Source: Corylus avellana (lineage: Eukaryota > Streptophyta > Magnoliopsida > Fagales > Betulaceae). Taken from it: a stretch of 64,000 bases of DNA. Under the pieces are notes generated by a model, which was not told the DNA's origin, did not search any database, and saw only the letters and a program-made list of their open reading frames with translations. Shown here in pieces: positions 1 to 11,480 of the stretch. How positions within the stretch are numbered: the stretch's first letter is position 1; each line of letters begins with the position of its first letter. The position numbers were made by a program, and so were the translations under genes. The stretch covers positions 4,484,669 through 4,548,668 of the forward strand of contig NC_081550.1 in assembly GCF_901000735.1 (NCBI RefSeq), read 5' to 3'.

Positions 1-405
1 TTCAAGAGGATTCGCAGCACGTCAAACGCTGGTAAAAGTTCTTTGCTAACCTTTAATTTGATTATTATGGATTTCTGTCAAAATAGAGGGGGGTTATTGA
101 TCAGGGGTTTGTTTCTAGCCTTGGAAGTTTGAAATTGGTTCTAGTAACTAAGAGATGAGGTACATTTTTGGAAATAGATAATAAGGAGGCGGTAAAGGAC
201 TTTGATACATCGATGGAACGAGCCATGTGGTGTGGCAGGTGATAAAAGTTATTTTCTAACACAATTTCAAATGGGGTCTAAAAGAAAAAGGGTAACTTTT
301 TCTACTTTAAAATATTGATGATATGTAAAGTTCTTAATTAAATTGCAAGTATTAGTAGTTTGCTAACAAAATTTCGGATTAGAATCTCTTACAATTTTAA
401 AGAAA

Positions 406-737
406 TAGTAAATTTTAAAATTACGCAATTTTGACCCTTTTTAGGCATCGAAACACTTAGAAAATGCAACTTATTAAAAATGTGGTATGTTACCATCCAT
501 AATTGAATATATTTTTGTCAGGTTAATTATTGCTCTCTATGTTGTAAAAACCAATTTGAGCTAAAAATTGTCTTTTGATTTTATAAAGAAGAAACGTCTT
601 TATAAAAGTGAAGAAGAATTCTTTTGGAAGCAAAATTAGTTTTGATTACCACGATAACATGTTACATTTTTAATTGGTAGCATTTTTTAAGTGTTTTGAT
701 GCCTAAAAATGGCCTAAATTACATAATTTGAGAATCA
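406..737. repeat. Foldback (inverted-repeat) element
   Basis: Bases about 411-495 and 650-735 are imperfect inverted copies. Both contain the string AGGCATC followed by AAACACTTA and a run leading to AAAAATGT. The arms are separated by about 150 AT-rich bases. A diverged single arm of the same family lies at about 24730-24805, just upstream of the nitrilase gene. No target duplication could be fixed. The rest of 1-885 shows no gene. Confidence 0.5.
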
Positions 738-1093
738 TCATCCAGCCAACCTAGCAGATCCTCTACCGAACAATGCCTGACGCCAGCGATTCCTCACCGC
801 TAGTCCACCAATAGGTCGGTCTTCAAGTCCCACACCCACCACCACAAGGGCAGCGGTTGTTCAATATTTTCACCGACGACTGGAGTGGAAAAAAGTAAAA
901 AATTAATCTTTTTATTAAAAATATTCAAACAAAACCTGCTTGGGATTCGCTTTGTAGGCGAAGTAAGGGTAGGCGTTAATCAAGAATGGCGAACATTTTT
1001 GTCTTCGAGTGGAAGTTCAAGATGGGAGCTATGCAGTTTACCAGATCCCGGCAAAAGGCTCCAGCAAAAGGTGGGTACGAGGTCTCTAGAACA

Positions 1094-1474
1094 GACCAGG
1101 ATCCACGGCAATACTGCCAAAATTGCCCATCTATTTTTTCCCAAATTCTGGCCATCCAATGTCATCCAACAACCACCAATTCACCACGTGTCCCACTAAA
1201 GATAAATAATAACATATTATTTATTTTTTAAAAAGAAAATATTAAAATATTAAAATTAAAAATTAAAAAAATTGGGCTAGGTGGCCGCCCCAGTTTTTTT
1301 AATTTTTAATTTTAATATTTTCTTTTATTTTATTTAAAAATAAATAAATAATATTTTATTATTTATCTTTAGTGGAACACGTGGCGAATTAATGGTTGTT
1401 GAATGACATTAGATGGCCAGGATTTGATAAAAAACTGATGGGCAGTTTTGACAGTATTGTCGTGAATCCTGGTC
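1094..1474. repeat. Long foldback element downstream of SDR copy 1
   Basis: The arms at about 1094-1285 and 1295-1474 pair almost end to end. The left end begins GACCAGGATCCACGGCAATA and the right end is its near inverse complement. Each arm contains a CACGTG-type site, and the centre is AT-rich around a GC-rich GGTGGCCGCCCC core. It sits about 170 bp beyond the stop codon of the first SDR gene. Short reading frames across it are by-products of the repeat. Class is unknown; a MITE or foldback transposon is likely. Confidence 0.6.
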
Positions 1475-1646
1475 CTCCCATGAGGGAGCTGTCGTTGAAA
1501 GTGAGGATTTCATTGCCGACAAAAACGGTTGTGATGTTTGTCGCAAGGAGGAGTGAGAAGAATTAAGCGAAAATAGTTTTTTTTTTTTTTTCTTTATTTT
1601 TTTTATAAATAAGACTACTAGATCGATCTTATTTAATCTATTAGGA

Positions 1647-3080
1647 TTAAGCATACATAAAAAAACTTGGATTTACAATGGAGAAGCCCCCATCTACCAA
1701 AAGATTATGTCCACTCACGTACTTCGACTCATCACTTCCAAGATAAAGGGCAGCCTCAGCCACATCCTCTGCCTTTTGAACATGACCTTTAAGGTTAGAA
1801 TAAACACTATGAACTCCATCATCGTCTAGCTTTAAAAAATCTTTTGCCAACGGCGTGGCCACCGCATACGGTGACACACAATTCACACGAATGCCAAACC
1901 GCCCGAGGTCAACAGCGGTATTTCTCATCAATCCCACCACACCATGCTTCGAGCTCGTGTAGCCATGTGTTGCAGACCCTGTTAGAATATAAATTAAATA
2001 ATTAAATATATTATTTTTTTTATAAGCTTAAGCTTTTAATATAAGTAGTTGTTTAACATAACCTCCTAAAACGGAGCAGATGCTAGCAGTTGAAATTATA
2101 CTGCCCTTGCGAGCAGGGATCATCACACGGGCTGCATGTTTGGTGCCAAGGAAGACACCAACGAGGTTTACACCAACGACTTGCTCAAATTCAAGCTTGG
2201 TTATTTCAAGGATGTTGGTTTTGGCTACTCCGGTGACACCAGCGTTATTGAACATGATGTCTAGTTTACCAAACTTGGAAATAGCAAGGTTTACAGCGTT
2301 TTCCACGTCTGTTTCCTTGGTGACATCGCAATGGACGAAGGAAGTGGATTGATGAGATAGATTTTTGCATAAAGAGTGACCCAACTCGTCTTGGATGTCT
2401 GCAATTACAACTTTAGCTCCATGCTTAGAGAAAAGTTTTGCTGTGCCCTCACCGATGCCGCTTGCCCCACCGGTGATTAGTGCCACTTTTCCTTCTAGCC
2501 TGTGAAATTAAAAGCACACAAAATAATACATATATAAAATGTCCCGAAAAAAGCAAATAATAATAATAATAATAATAATTTTCAAACAATAAAAGAGAAT
2601 CCAATTACATTTCCTTTACTTTTCTCCCTTGATATGTTGTTTACCTTTTGGAAAAAAATGACCTTATAGGAATTTTTTTAAGATTGTGTTTTTAGCAAAA
2701 AAGAACAAATATTGTCACACAACTCAACACATAAAACACTTAAAATTATTTTACTTCTAATAAAATCTTAATCTTTCACTTATTTCCTTATAATAAACAG
2801 ATAAATCCACCGTGAGATCATTGATTAATTAAGGTAGAAACAAATTCAAGAAGCAAAAAAGATAAAAATAAAAATGAATTAGTAATTTGATAAAGCTCCA
2901 AAATTCTGAGATTAGTCCTGATTCAATAATTTTTCCTTAACTTTTTAACATACTGTTTGATTTTGTCCATTTATTTACTTATATAATTCTTATCCCAGAA
3001 ATTTGCTGCATGAAATTAAAGATGTCAAAACTTTTCTCATACCTTCTTGCAGCAGCCGAGAGTAATGAGAAACTTCCCAT
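1647..3080 (-). CDS. Short-chain dehydrogenase/reductase, SDR110C / secoisolariciresinol-dehydrogenase-like (copy 1)
   Basis: Probable NAD(H)-dependent cytosolic oxidoreductase of the plant SDR110C group, which includes secoisolariciresinol dehydrogenase and related alcohol or terpenoid dehydrogenases; the substrate cannot be read from sequence. Exons on the minus strand are 3043-3080, 2063-2499 and 1647-1978, all with GT-AG borders and joining phases, giving 268 residues, normal for the family. Visible motifs: TGGASGIG cofactor loop (about 22-29), Asp47 ending the second strand (favours NAD), NNAG (97-100), and a catalytic set of about Asn124, Ser152, Tyr166 and Lys170 (YTSSK). The start lies in MGSFSLLSAAARR, identical in copy 3, with a TATA-like box about 60 bp upstream. 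It is one of three tandem copies and appears intact. Family assignment is secure; any specific activity is inference. Confidence 0.9.
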
Positions 3081-3140
3081 GGCGGACTGATCGCCAAAGC
3101 TCTACTTGAGAAATTAAATGAACAAGAACCCTAAAGGAAG

Positions 3141-3304
3141 TTATATAGACGCATGCAATGTCATCACACCTTTGTTTCTATTCTGTCATTATATCAAGCA
3201 CCTGCTACGCAGAAGAGAAAAATAAAATAAAATAAAATAATGGGCTAATGCTTTCCAAATGGAGGGCACCAGGGAAGATCACGGGAAGTATAATGACGTG
3301 GGCC
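3141..3304 (-). promoter_or_regulatory. Proximal promoter of SDR copy 1
   Basis: CTATATAA reads on the minus strand at 3141-3148, about 60 bp before the start codon, as expected for a TATA box with a short leader. Further out, 3294-3304 carries TGACGTGGGCC (minus strand GGCCCACGTCA), an ACGT-core bZIP-type site. It is kept in all three copies (8280-8290 and, for its first 10 bases, 11577-11586). Function is inferred from conservation and motif type only. Confidence 0.45.
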
Positions 3305-3546
3305 ATATACTTGACCAATTTCATCCTCGTACTGTTCATAACATGCAATCTCTTTACAAAACAATGAAAACATGCCCGAAATACGGTGTGTCACGTTTTT
3401 ATCAAGTTTAATTGGTTGCTTTCTGTGCTACGTTTCTTTGAGGGAAAATGATTGAGGTATTAGTTTTTCATATGAGAATTTAAAAAATAAAAAAATGGAG
3501 AAAGATGGGATGAGAAGGGTAAGACTAAATGTTTTAGCATTTCTTT

Positions 3547-3587
<41 letters not shown>

Positions 3588-3851
3588 AATCGCTCCTTGT
3601 GGTTTGAAAAATGACTAAACACTATACGAGGTAAGTCAAAAAAATTTTAAAAAAAAATGGTTCATATTGTTATAAAAGTTAATAAAATCCATTAACGTTT
3701 CATATCAACCATTAATCATATCGTGACACATTTCACATACTTACAATAAAAAAATATATACACGAATAAAAAATTAAAAAAAAAAGGAAATGGAAGCCAC
3801 CCCTTCTGGCTAGCCTAAGGACGACTGTTTGGAAATATCCAAGTCACTTAC

Positions 3852-3887
<36 letters not shown>

Positions 3888-4643
3888 AAAAAAAATGGTA
3901 GTCACCCCTTTTGGTCAAATTAGGAAACTAGAGAGGATTTAGTTAGTTATATTTGAAGGGTATTTTTGTCTACAAAAAATGTAAAATGACAAATGCCCTT
4001 CAAATATAAGGAACTCGATGCCCTCCACTTCCTTTTTGGCTAGCCTAGGGGTGGCCGTTTGGGAAAAATCGACTACCCTTATATTTTTAGTAATTGATGT
4101 AATAAGTACCATCGATCACGTCAATTTATAAAATATCTAGTTTAAATACTTAGTGTATCACAAGAATTTTACATGTTGAAAAACAAATGAAATTGAAATA
4201 AAGAGTTGGCTAGCACTGTAATTCCATGCTAAACAGATATTGAAGCATATAATTACAGCCCCAAAACTTTAAACATTCGAACTTTCTCAGACCATTCGCT
4301 TTCCTTGACAATAGAAAAGTTGAGCATCCAAAATTTGGTGCTTCCTCCACTATATATGATACTATTATTAATAAATTTCTCTTTCAATTAACATCATAAT
4401 AATAATATTAAAGGTGATAAACAGTGATAATTATAATCAATATATATATTCCACCATGACATAAACGTTTGTCCCCTCTTTTTGTTAGCATGAACAAGAG
4501 AAAATTTGTCTGAACTCGCTCTTAGAAGGGTACATGAAGAAAATGTGTGGACTAATTAATACTTCTGCATTACTGGATTAGAGAATGGCATCTTTTCATT
4601 GGAATTTAAGGTTATTAATTATTATGGCCCTGAATGTAGAAAT
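3305..4643. repeat. Duplicated far-upstream segment of SDR copy 1
   Basis: This gene-free stretch is collinear with 11590-12770 upstream of copy 3, including the block around AACATTCGAACTTTCTC and the segment ending near GGCCCT. It shows that the duplicated unit runs well beyond the gene. It holds AT microsatellites at 3550-3584 and about 3857-3882. The homology ends near 4643, where copy 3 instead meets a LINE poly(A) tail. Confidence 0.6.
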
Positions 4644-4849
4644 GGTCCCTACATTCAATAATGCTCCTACAAAAGAAACATTTCACAACATCTAGCACAC
4701 CCATTTCAAGGACCAATCACCTGTAGAAAGACAATCCCTTATTGCCAACCATGAGAAGGAGGAATGCCGAGAAATATTGTTGTAATTGGTAGCTCATATT
4801 AACACCAGTGAAAGGCCAAGTAGACGGGAGCGGAATGAACGTCAAGATA

Positions 4850-4947
4850 CACTACAAGCAATATGGTCATTAGTGACCAAACAAAAAGCGGCGACTTTAT
4901 TGAGGGGTCATTAGCGGCGACTTTTCTAAGTCGCCGCTAATGACCCC
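4850..4947. mobile_element. CACTA (En/Spm-type) transposon end fragment
   Basis: CACTACAAGCA at 4850 is followed by repeated GCGGCGACTT motifs and a perfect hairpin. The left arm is 4904-4923, the loop TTCT, and the right arm 4928-4947. This CACTACAA end plus subterminal GCGGCGAC palindromes is characteristic of plant CACTA elements. No matching opposite end was found between here and 5290. The sequence from 4950 to about 5290 looks repeat-derived but is unclassified; it contains a short direct repeat, ACATCATAGGAGCT, at about 5191 and 5280. Confidence 0.6.
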
Positions 4948-5291
4948 CTAAGGAGCCAATCTTAAAAGTTATTCTTGTTGTCTTAATGTAGAACATTTGG
5001 AGAGAAAGGAATCCACCTCTCTTTGTGGATCAATGTGCTTTATTTCAAACAATAAAGTATCTATAGGATGTTACTAGGCATCACCCAAGGAACCCCGAAT
5101 ATGTTAAGAACCAACTGCCACTAGGGAAAGGATTATTTCCCCAGCAGCACATTCGAAATGATCCATTGGTTAATATCAATTAACCACTTCGACATCATAG
5201 GAGCTAGCCTCAGTACAGAGAGAATTGCACATAACAGTAATTTTCTCTTAAAGTTCTCACAATTAACTAAAGTACTTAGACATCATAGGAG

Positions 5292-8075
5292 CTACCAAAA
5301 GATTATGGCCACTCACGTGCTTCAACTCATCACTTCCAAGATAAAGGGTAGCCTCAGCCACGTCCTCTGCCTTGAGAACCCGACCTTAAAGGTTGGAATA
5401 AACACTATGAACTCCATCACCATCCAGCTTGAAGAAATCTTTTGCCAACGGGCTGGCCACCACATACGGTGACACGCGATTCACAAGAATGCCAAACCGC
5501 CCGAGCTCCACAGCAATGTTTTTCATTAATCTCACCACGCCATGCTTCGAGCTCGTGTAGCCATGTGATGCAGAACCTGTTAGAATATAAATTAAATGAT
5601 CAAATATATTAATTTTTTTTTTATAAGCTTAAGCTTTTGATATAAGTAGTGGTTTAACGGAACCTCCTAAAACGAAGCAGATGCTAGCGGTTGAAATTAT
5701 ACTGCCCTTACGAGCGGGGATCATCACACGGGCTGCATGTTTGGTGCCAAGGAAGACACCTACAAGGTTTACACCAATGACTTGCTCAAATTCAAGCTTG
5801 GTTATTTCGAAGATGTTGGTTTTGGCTACTTCAATGACGCCGGCGTTGTTGAACATTATGTCTAGTTTACCGAACTTGGAAACAACAAGGTTTACAGCAT
5901 TTTCCACGTCTGTTTCCTTGGTGACATCACAATGGACAAATGAAGTGGATTGAGGAGATAGATCTTTGCATACAGAGTGACCCAACTCGTCTTGGATGTC
6001 TGCAATTACAACTTTAGCCCCATGTTTAGAGAAGAGTTTTGATGTGGCCTCGCCGATGCCGCTTGCCCCACTGGTAATTAGTGCCACTTTTCCTTCTAGC
6101 ATGTGAAATTTACAGCACACAAAGTAATGCATAAAATGTCCCAAAAAAGAAAAATAATTTTCAAACAAAATGAGAATCCAATTCCATTTCCTTAACTTTT
6201 CCCTTCACATATTGTTTAACTTTTAGAAAACTGACCTTTTGCTAATGTATTTAAAATTTTTTAGCCAAAAATAAAAAAGCAAAAAATTATTATGACATAA
6301 CTCAACTCATAGAATACTTAAAAATATTTTGGAAAAAATGCATTATACTCCCTGAAGTTTTAAGGGTTTTTCAATTTGAACTCCAAAGTTTAAAAATTGG
6401 CAATGTACTCCTGAAGTTTTAAAAATTTTCAATTTAAACTTTCCGTTAAATTTTTCCGTCTAAATGGATTGAACTCGCCCTATGTACTTTTTACGTGACA
6501 TATTAACCCATTTTCTTTCAATTTTACCCTCAATTACGGACTCCAAAACCCATTTTGCCATTTTCTTCTTTTAAGCCCATTTTGCCCTTTTATTATTAAA
6601 AAAACCTCTCTTCGATCTCTCTCCACTGTCGGCATAACACTCTCTCAAAATGAAAAAATTTGAAAATTATCTCTCTCGCAAAGCTCTCTCTCTCAAAGCT
6701 CCCTTTCTCCCTCTCTAGTCTCTCCCTCTCAGAAGTCTCTCTCTCCATCGCTGAGTCTCTCTCATGGCTGACCCTCTCTCTCTCATTACTCTGCCTGTTT
6801 AGATTGCCCAATCACCCATTTGAACAAAGAAAACCTAAACAAACTCTAATATGAAACTACCCATTCCAACAAGTAAAAGATAAACAAACTCTTGTGTGGA
6901 ATTTTTCTCTCAACTACCCTGTTTTTAGGTGAGTACCCATCTATACGAGGATGGACCTCACTTGCGAGAAAGTGGAAGATTTTTAAATTTCAAAAATAAC
7001 GTAAAATATAAACTAAAAAAGAAATACTCTGATCGAGTATTTTTAGAGCTTTTGAACCAAAAATAATATATATATAAAAAAAAAAAAAATTGACAAATAT
7101 CTTCGCATAAGACAGACGCTTAAACCTAAACATATTATCTTTCCGGATCTGAGTCCATCTAATTAATTCTGCACTCTCCTCATCAAGTTATATATATAAC
7201 TAAAAAGAAAAAGAAAAAAAAATAGAAATGTACAAAAAGTCAGCATATATAAGAACATTATGAAATTAATTTCAAGTAATTTCTTTGATTAATTCCCTAA
7301 CTAGGTGCCCATCAATTGACGACAGCAAACGATATGTGGGTTCTGCCGCATAGGGAGAGAGAGACAAGAGAGGGAGAAAGGGAGCTTTGAGAGAGAGAGC
7401 GCTTTGAGACAGAGAGAGAATTTGGTCCGTCCGATTTGGCAAATGGCAGACAAACCATTTAGAAAAGGGCAAAATGGGCTTAAAGGAAGAAAAGGGCAAA
7501 ATGAGTTTTGGAGTCTGTAATTGTAATTGAGGGTAAAATTGGAAGAAAATGGGTTAATATATCACGTGAGAAGCACGTGGGGGCGAGTTCCATCCATTTA
7601 GACGGAAAAATTTAACAGAAGGTTTAAATTAAAAATTTTTGAAACTTCAGGGGATACATTGCCAATTTTTAAACTTTGGAGTTCAAATTAAAAAACTCTT
7701 AAAACTTCAGGGGTAAAATGCATTTTTTCCAAATATTTTATTTTTAATAAAATCTTAATCTTTCACTTATTTCCATATAATAAATGGATAAATCCACCTT
7801 GAGACCATTGATTAAGGTGGAACAAATTCAAGAAGCAAAAAAGATAAAAATAAATATGAATTAGTAATTTGATAAAGATCCAAAATTCAGAGATCAGTGC
7901 TGATTCAATAATTTTTCCTTGACTTTTTAACATACCGTTTGATTTTGTCCATTTATTTACTTAATATATATAATTCTTATCTCAGAAACTTGGTGCCATG
8001 AAATGTGGGGAAGATACTAGAACTTTTCAGCTCATACCTTCTTGCAGCAGCCGAGGGTAATGAGAAACTTCCCAT
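5292..8075 (-). pseudogene. SDR110C-like pseudogene (copy 2)
   Basis: It has the same three-exon layout as the flanking intact copies: 8038-8075, 5664-6100 and 5292-5576. Several lesions disable it. The intron 1 acceptor AG is changed to AT at about 6101. Exon 3 has an in-frame TAA at 5386-5388, where the intact copies read a Lys codon. The 3' end is lost at about 5292, removing the conserved C-terminal GGFSIVNP region. The first Gly of the cofactor loop is replaced (TSGASGIG). Intron 1 is enlarged to about 1.9 kb by a Mutator-like insertion (6331-7730). Exon 1 and its TATA-like box (8134-8141) remain. A long reading frame starting inside intron 1 (6168) exists only because intron sequence is open there; it is not a plausible start. 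Confidence 0.9.
6331..7730. mobile_element. Mutator-like (MULE) non-autonomous element
   Basis: Terminal inverted repeats of roughly 270 bp (about 6331-6600 and 7460-7730) begin GGAAAAAATGCATT and end TGCATTTTTTCC. The 9-bp direct repeat AAATATTTT flanks the element at 6322-6330 and 7731-7739. The homologous site in SDR copy 3 (about 11080) is uninterrupted, confirming an insertion. Long TIRs with a 9-bp duplication fit the Mutator superfamily. The interior is low-complexity CT/GA repeat with no transposase, so the element is non-autonomous. It lies in intron 1 of the dead SDR copy. Confidence 0.85.
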
Positions 8076-8390
8076 GGCGAACTGATCTCCAAAGCTCTAC
8101 TGGAAAAAAAATGAAGAAGAACCCCAAAGGAAGTTATATAGGCCCATGAAATGTCACACCTTTGTTTCCATTTTGTCATTATATCAAGCACCTGCTAGGC
8201 TGCTACGCAGAGAAAAGAAAAATAAAGGCTAATAATGCTTTCCACATGGAGGTACCAGCGAAGATCACAAAAAGCCAAATGACGTGGGCCATATAGTACT
8301 GGAATACTTAAATCAGTATTGAAAGGATGAGGCTAAGAAAAGAGAAAACAGGTGAAATAAATAATAAAAAAATAAATTAGTTTTTTTTTA

Positions 8391-9286
8391 GGGAATACTT
8401 TAGAAAGTTTTTCCTGAACTTTCAGCCATTTTGGCATACTCTCTGAATTTTCAAAACTCTTACTTAAGTCTCCTGAACTTTAATTTTCTCTCACTTTGGA
8501 CCATTTTAACGTTAAAGTCAAACAATTTGACTTTTTATACCCATTTTACCCTCCCTCAAAACTACATCGTTTAGTGTCCTAAAACTACAACACCTACTCA
8601 GCCCAAAACAACGTCGTTTTAGGCATTAATTTTTTTTTTTAAATAAAAAAATAAAAAAACGAAATCGGGGGTGGCTTGGCCGATCTGGGGGTGGTCCGGC
8701 CACCCCCTTGGCNNNNNNNNNNNNNNNNNNNNTTAATCTTTTTATTTTTTTATTTTTAGTTTATATTAATATAATAAACTCTTTCTCTTACTAGGAGCAT
8801 CATCTGAGATTGCTCCATGAGCAGAAATGCAAAATCGGTTCTACTGTTCTAGCTTCTGGAAGCTCATTTCGTTCCAATGAACAAAATANNNNNNNNNNNN
8901 NNNNNNNNTGGCCAAAAAAAAAAAAGAAAAAAAAAAGGGGACCGGTATGGGGTGGCCGAAACCACCCCAGCCCCTTGGGGGTGGTCCGGCCACCCCATTT
9001 TGACCAAGAAGCTAACCCCAATTTCTTTCTTTTTTTTTTTTTAATATTATGCTCAAAACGACGTCGTTTTGGGTTGGGTGGTAATGTAATTTTGAAATGC
9101 AAAACGGTGTAGTATTAGAGTCCAAAATGACATAGTTTTGGTTGAGAGTAAAATGGGTATAAAAAGTTAAAATGGTCCAAAGTGAGATAAAACTAAAGTT
9201 TAGGGGGCCTAAGTGAGAGTTTTGAAAATTCAAGGGGGGTATGTCAAAACGCCTGGAAGTTCATGGGGACTTTCTGAAGTTTTCCC
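8391..9286. mobile_element. TIR element between SDR copies 2 and 3
   Basis: The left end (GGGAATACTTTAGAAAG) and right end (inverse of GGGAAAACTTCAGAAAG) form long diverged inverted repeats of about 250 bp. Each contains an AACGACGTCGTTTT palindrome about 220-230 bp from the end. A T-rich 8-bp direct repeat (TTTTTTTA) flanks it, weak evidence because the flanks are T runs. The GC-rich interior is cut by two 20-base N runs (8713-8732, 8889-8908). No transposase is visible. Long TIRs suggest a non-autonomous MULE. Confidence 0.65.
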
Positions 9287-9299
9287 ATTTTTTTAAAAG

Positions 9300-9984
9300 T
9301 GCTGCTACATTTAGTTTTTTTTTTTTTTTTTGCTCTTCCAATCAAATATTTATTTTTACTTTTTTTTTTTTGACTAATCCAATATAGGGTTTTTTACAAA
9401 TCTGATTAGTCATTTTATATAAAAGTAACATTTGGCTCTTCTATTGTGAATGCTCTCTGGTAATTGTAGCTCTCTTTTATAATGATTTATCATCTATCCA
9501 CTAACCACGTGTCATTTTCTTATTGGCATAATCAGTTTTTTTTTTTTAAAAAAAAAAATCATAAAGGTTATAGGTAGAGACTAATTGTAACTATTCTATC
9601 TGAGCGTGACCATGACAGCACTAACCTGTGAGAAACCGCTCAAGAGGGACCTAAATAGCAGAAACCGCAAGCGTACCCTCAAGACCAACTGAGCTATAAC
9701 TTAACCGTCTGCCCTATCAGGCATCGATGAAACCCAAGAAGATAATACAAATAAGTATGAGGATTTCCATTTTCGGGAGTCGAACCCATTTGAGAGTGAG
9801 TAACTTGAATATTAACACTATGGATTAAAATTTCAACCTAGCTAGTACCTTTTATTTGTTGAAGGAATCAAAAATTTCATCATCTAAACTAGTCTTCTAT
9901 CAAGAGTGATGCAGTGTAACCTTTAAAATATTAAAAGATTTAACTGAAAATTCAGTTACTAAAATCTTATTTAATTTATTAGGA
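9300..9984. other. Gene-free stretch downstream of SDR copy 3
   Basis: AT-rich sequence with poly-T runs (about 9319-9332 and 9360-9371). A segment at 9600-9790 carries tRNA-promoter-like words in the wrong relative order. No reading frame with family similarity was recognised. Confidence 0.4.
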
Positions 9985-10338
9985 TTAAGCATACATAAAA
10001 AAGCCTGGATTTACAATGGAAAAGCCTCCATCTACCAAAAGATTATGTCCACTCACGTACTTCGACTCATCACTTCCAAGATAAAGGGCAGCTTCAGCCA
10101 CATCCTCTGCCTTGAGAACCCGACCTTTAAGGTTGGAATAAATACTATGAACTTCATCATCGTCAAGTTTGAAGAAATCTTTTGCTAGCGGGGTGGCCAC
10201 CGCATACGGTGACACGCAATTAACACGAATGCCAAACCGCCCGAGCTCCACAGCGGTGTTTTTCATCAATCCCACCACACCATGCTTCGAGCTCGTGTAG
10301 CCATGCGATGCAGAACCTGTTAAAATATAAATTAAACG

Positions 10339-10376
<38 letters not shown>

Positions 10377-11418
10377 ATAAGCTTAAAATTTTGAAACAAA
10401 TAGTGATTTAACAGAACCTCCTATAACGGAGCACACGCTAGCGGTTGAAATGATACTGCCCTGGCGAGCGGGGATCATCGCACGGGCAGCATGTTTGGTG
10501 CCAAGGAAGACACCTACAAGGTTTACACCAATGACCTGCTCAAATTCAGGCTTGGTTATTTCGAGGATGTCGGTTTTGGCTACTCCAGCGATGCCAGCGT
10601 TGTTGAACATTATGTCTAGTTTTCCAAACTTGGAAACGGCAAGGTTTACAGCATTTTCCACGTCTGTTTCCTTGGTGACATCACAATGGACGAATGAAGT
10701 GGATTGAGGAGGTAGATCTTTGCATACAGAGTGACCCAATTCATCTTGGATGTCTGCAATTACAACTTTAGCCCCATGCTTAGAGAAGAGTTTTGTTGTG
10801 GCCTCGCCGATGCCACTTGCCCCACCGGTGATTAGTGCCACTTTTCCTTCTAGCCTGTGAAATTTACAGCACACAAAGTAATGCATAAAATATCCCAAAA
10901 AAGAAAAATAATTTTCAAACAAAATGAGAATCCAATTCCATTTCCTTAAGTTTTCCCTTTGACATATTGTTTAACTTTTAGAAAACTGACCTTTTGCTAA
11001 TGTATTTAAAATTTTTTCACCAAAAATAAAAAAGAAAAAAATTACTGTCACATAACTTAATACATAAAATACTTAAAATTATTTTATTTTTAATAAAATC
11101 TTAATCTTTCACTTATTTCCATATAATAAACAGATAAATCCACCGCTAGACCAATGATTAAGGTGGAACAAATTCAAGAAGCAGAAAAGATAAAAATAAA
11201 AATAAATTAGTAATTTGATAAAGATCCAAAATTCAGAGATCAGTGCTGCTTCAATAATTTTTCCTTCGACTTTTTAACATACTGTTTGATTTTGTCCATT
11301 TATTTACCCAATATAATTCTTATCTCAGAAACTTGGTGCCATGAAATGTGGGGAAGATATTAGAACTTTTCGGCTCATACCTTCTTGCAGCAGCTGAGAG
11401 TAATGAGAAACTTCCCAT
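9985..11418 (-). CDS. Short-chain dehydrogenase/reductase, SDR110C / secoisolariciresinol-dehydrogenase-like (copy 3)
   Basis: Intact paralogue of the SDR at 1647-3080. Minus-strand exons are 11381-11418 (38 bp), 10418-10854 (437 bp) and 9985-10316 (332 bp), identical in length and phase to copy 1, giving 268 residues. It keeps TGGASGIG, Asp47, NNAG, the YTSSK catalytic pair and the C-terminal NPGFFMYA. Differences from copy 1 are scattered substitutions, for example GEATTKLF for GEGTAKLF and Ile/Ala after NNAG. Intron 2 contains a (TA)n tract at 10340-10372. Its upstream DNA is collinear with that of copy 1 for over 1 kb, so the pair arose by segmental tandem duplication. Probably an NAD-dependent cytosolic dehydrogenase; substrate unknown. 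Confidence 0.9.
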
Positions 11419-11480
11419 GGCGAACTGATCTCCAAAGCTCTACCGGAAAATAATGAAGAACAACCGTACCCTAAAGGAAG

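Noticed and set aside
5629..6168. 179-codon SDR-like open frame starting MFENYFSFLG, and its equivalent at 10383-10922
   Set aside because: The N-terminal residues come from intron 1 and the C-terminal ones from intron 2. The true exons are 437 bp with conserved borders.
6596..7499. Open frames on both strands within the MULE in SDR copy 2
   Set aside because: Low-complexity GAGA/CTCT sequence; no transposase motifs.
8800..9233. Open frames spanning the N run near 8900
   Set aside because: They depend on N positions and on poly-A/T tracts inside a TIR element.
9600..9790. tRNA-derived SINE or tRNA gene (TAGCTCAGTTGG and GGGTTCGACTCCC words on the minus strand)
   Set aside because: On the minus strand the B-box-like word comes before the A-box-like word, the wrong order for a tRNA or SINE promoter, and no cloverleaf can be formed.
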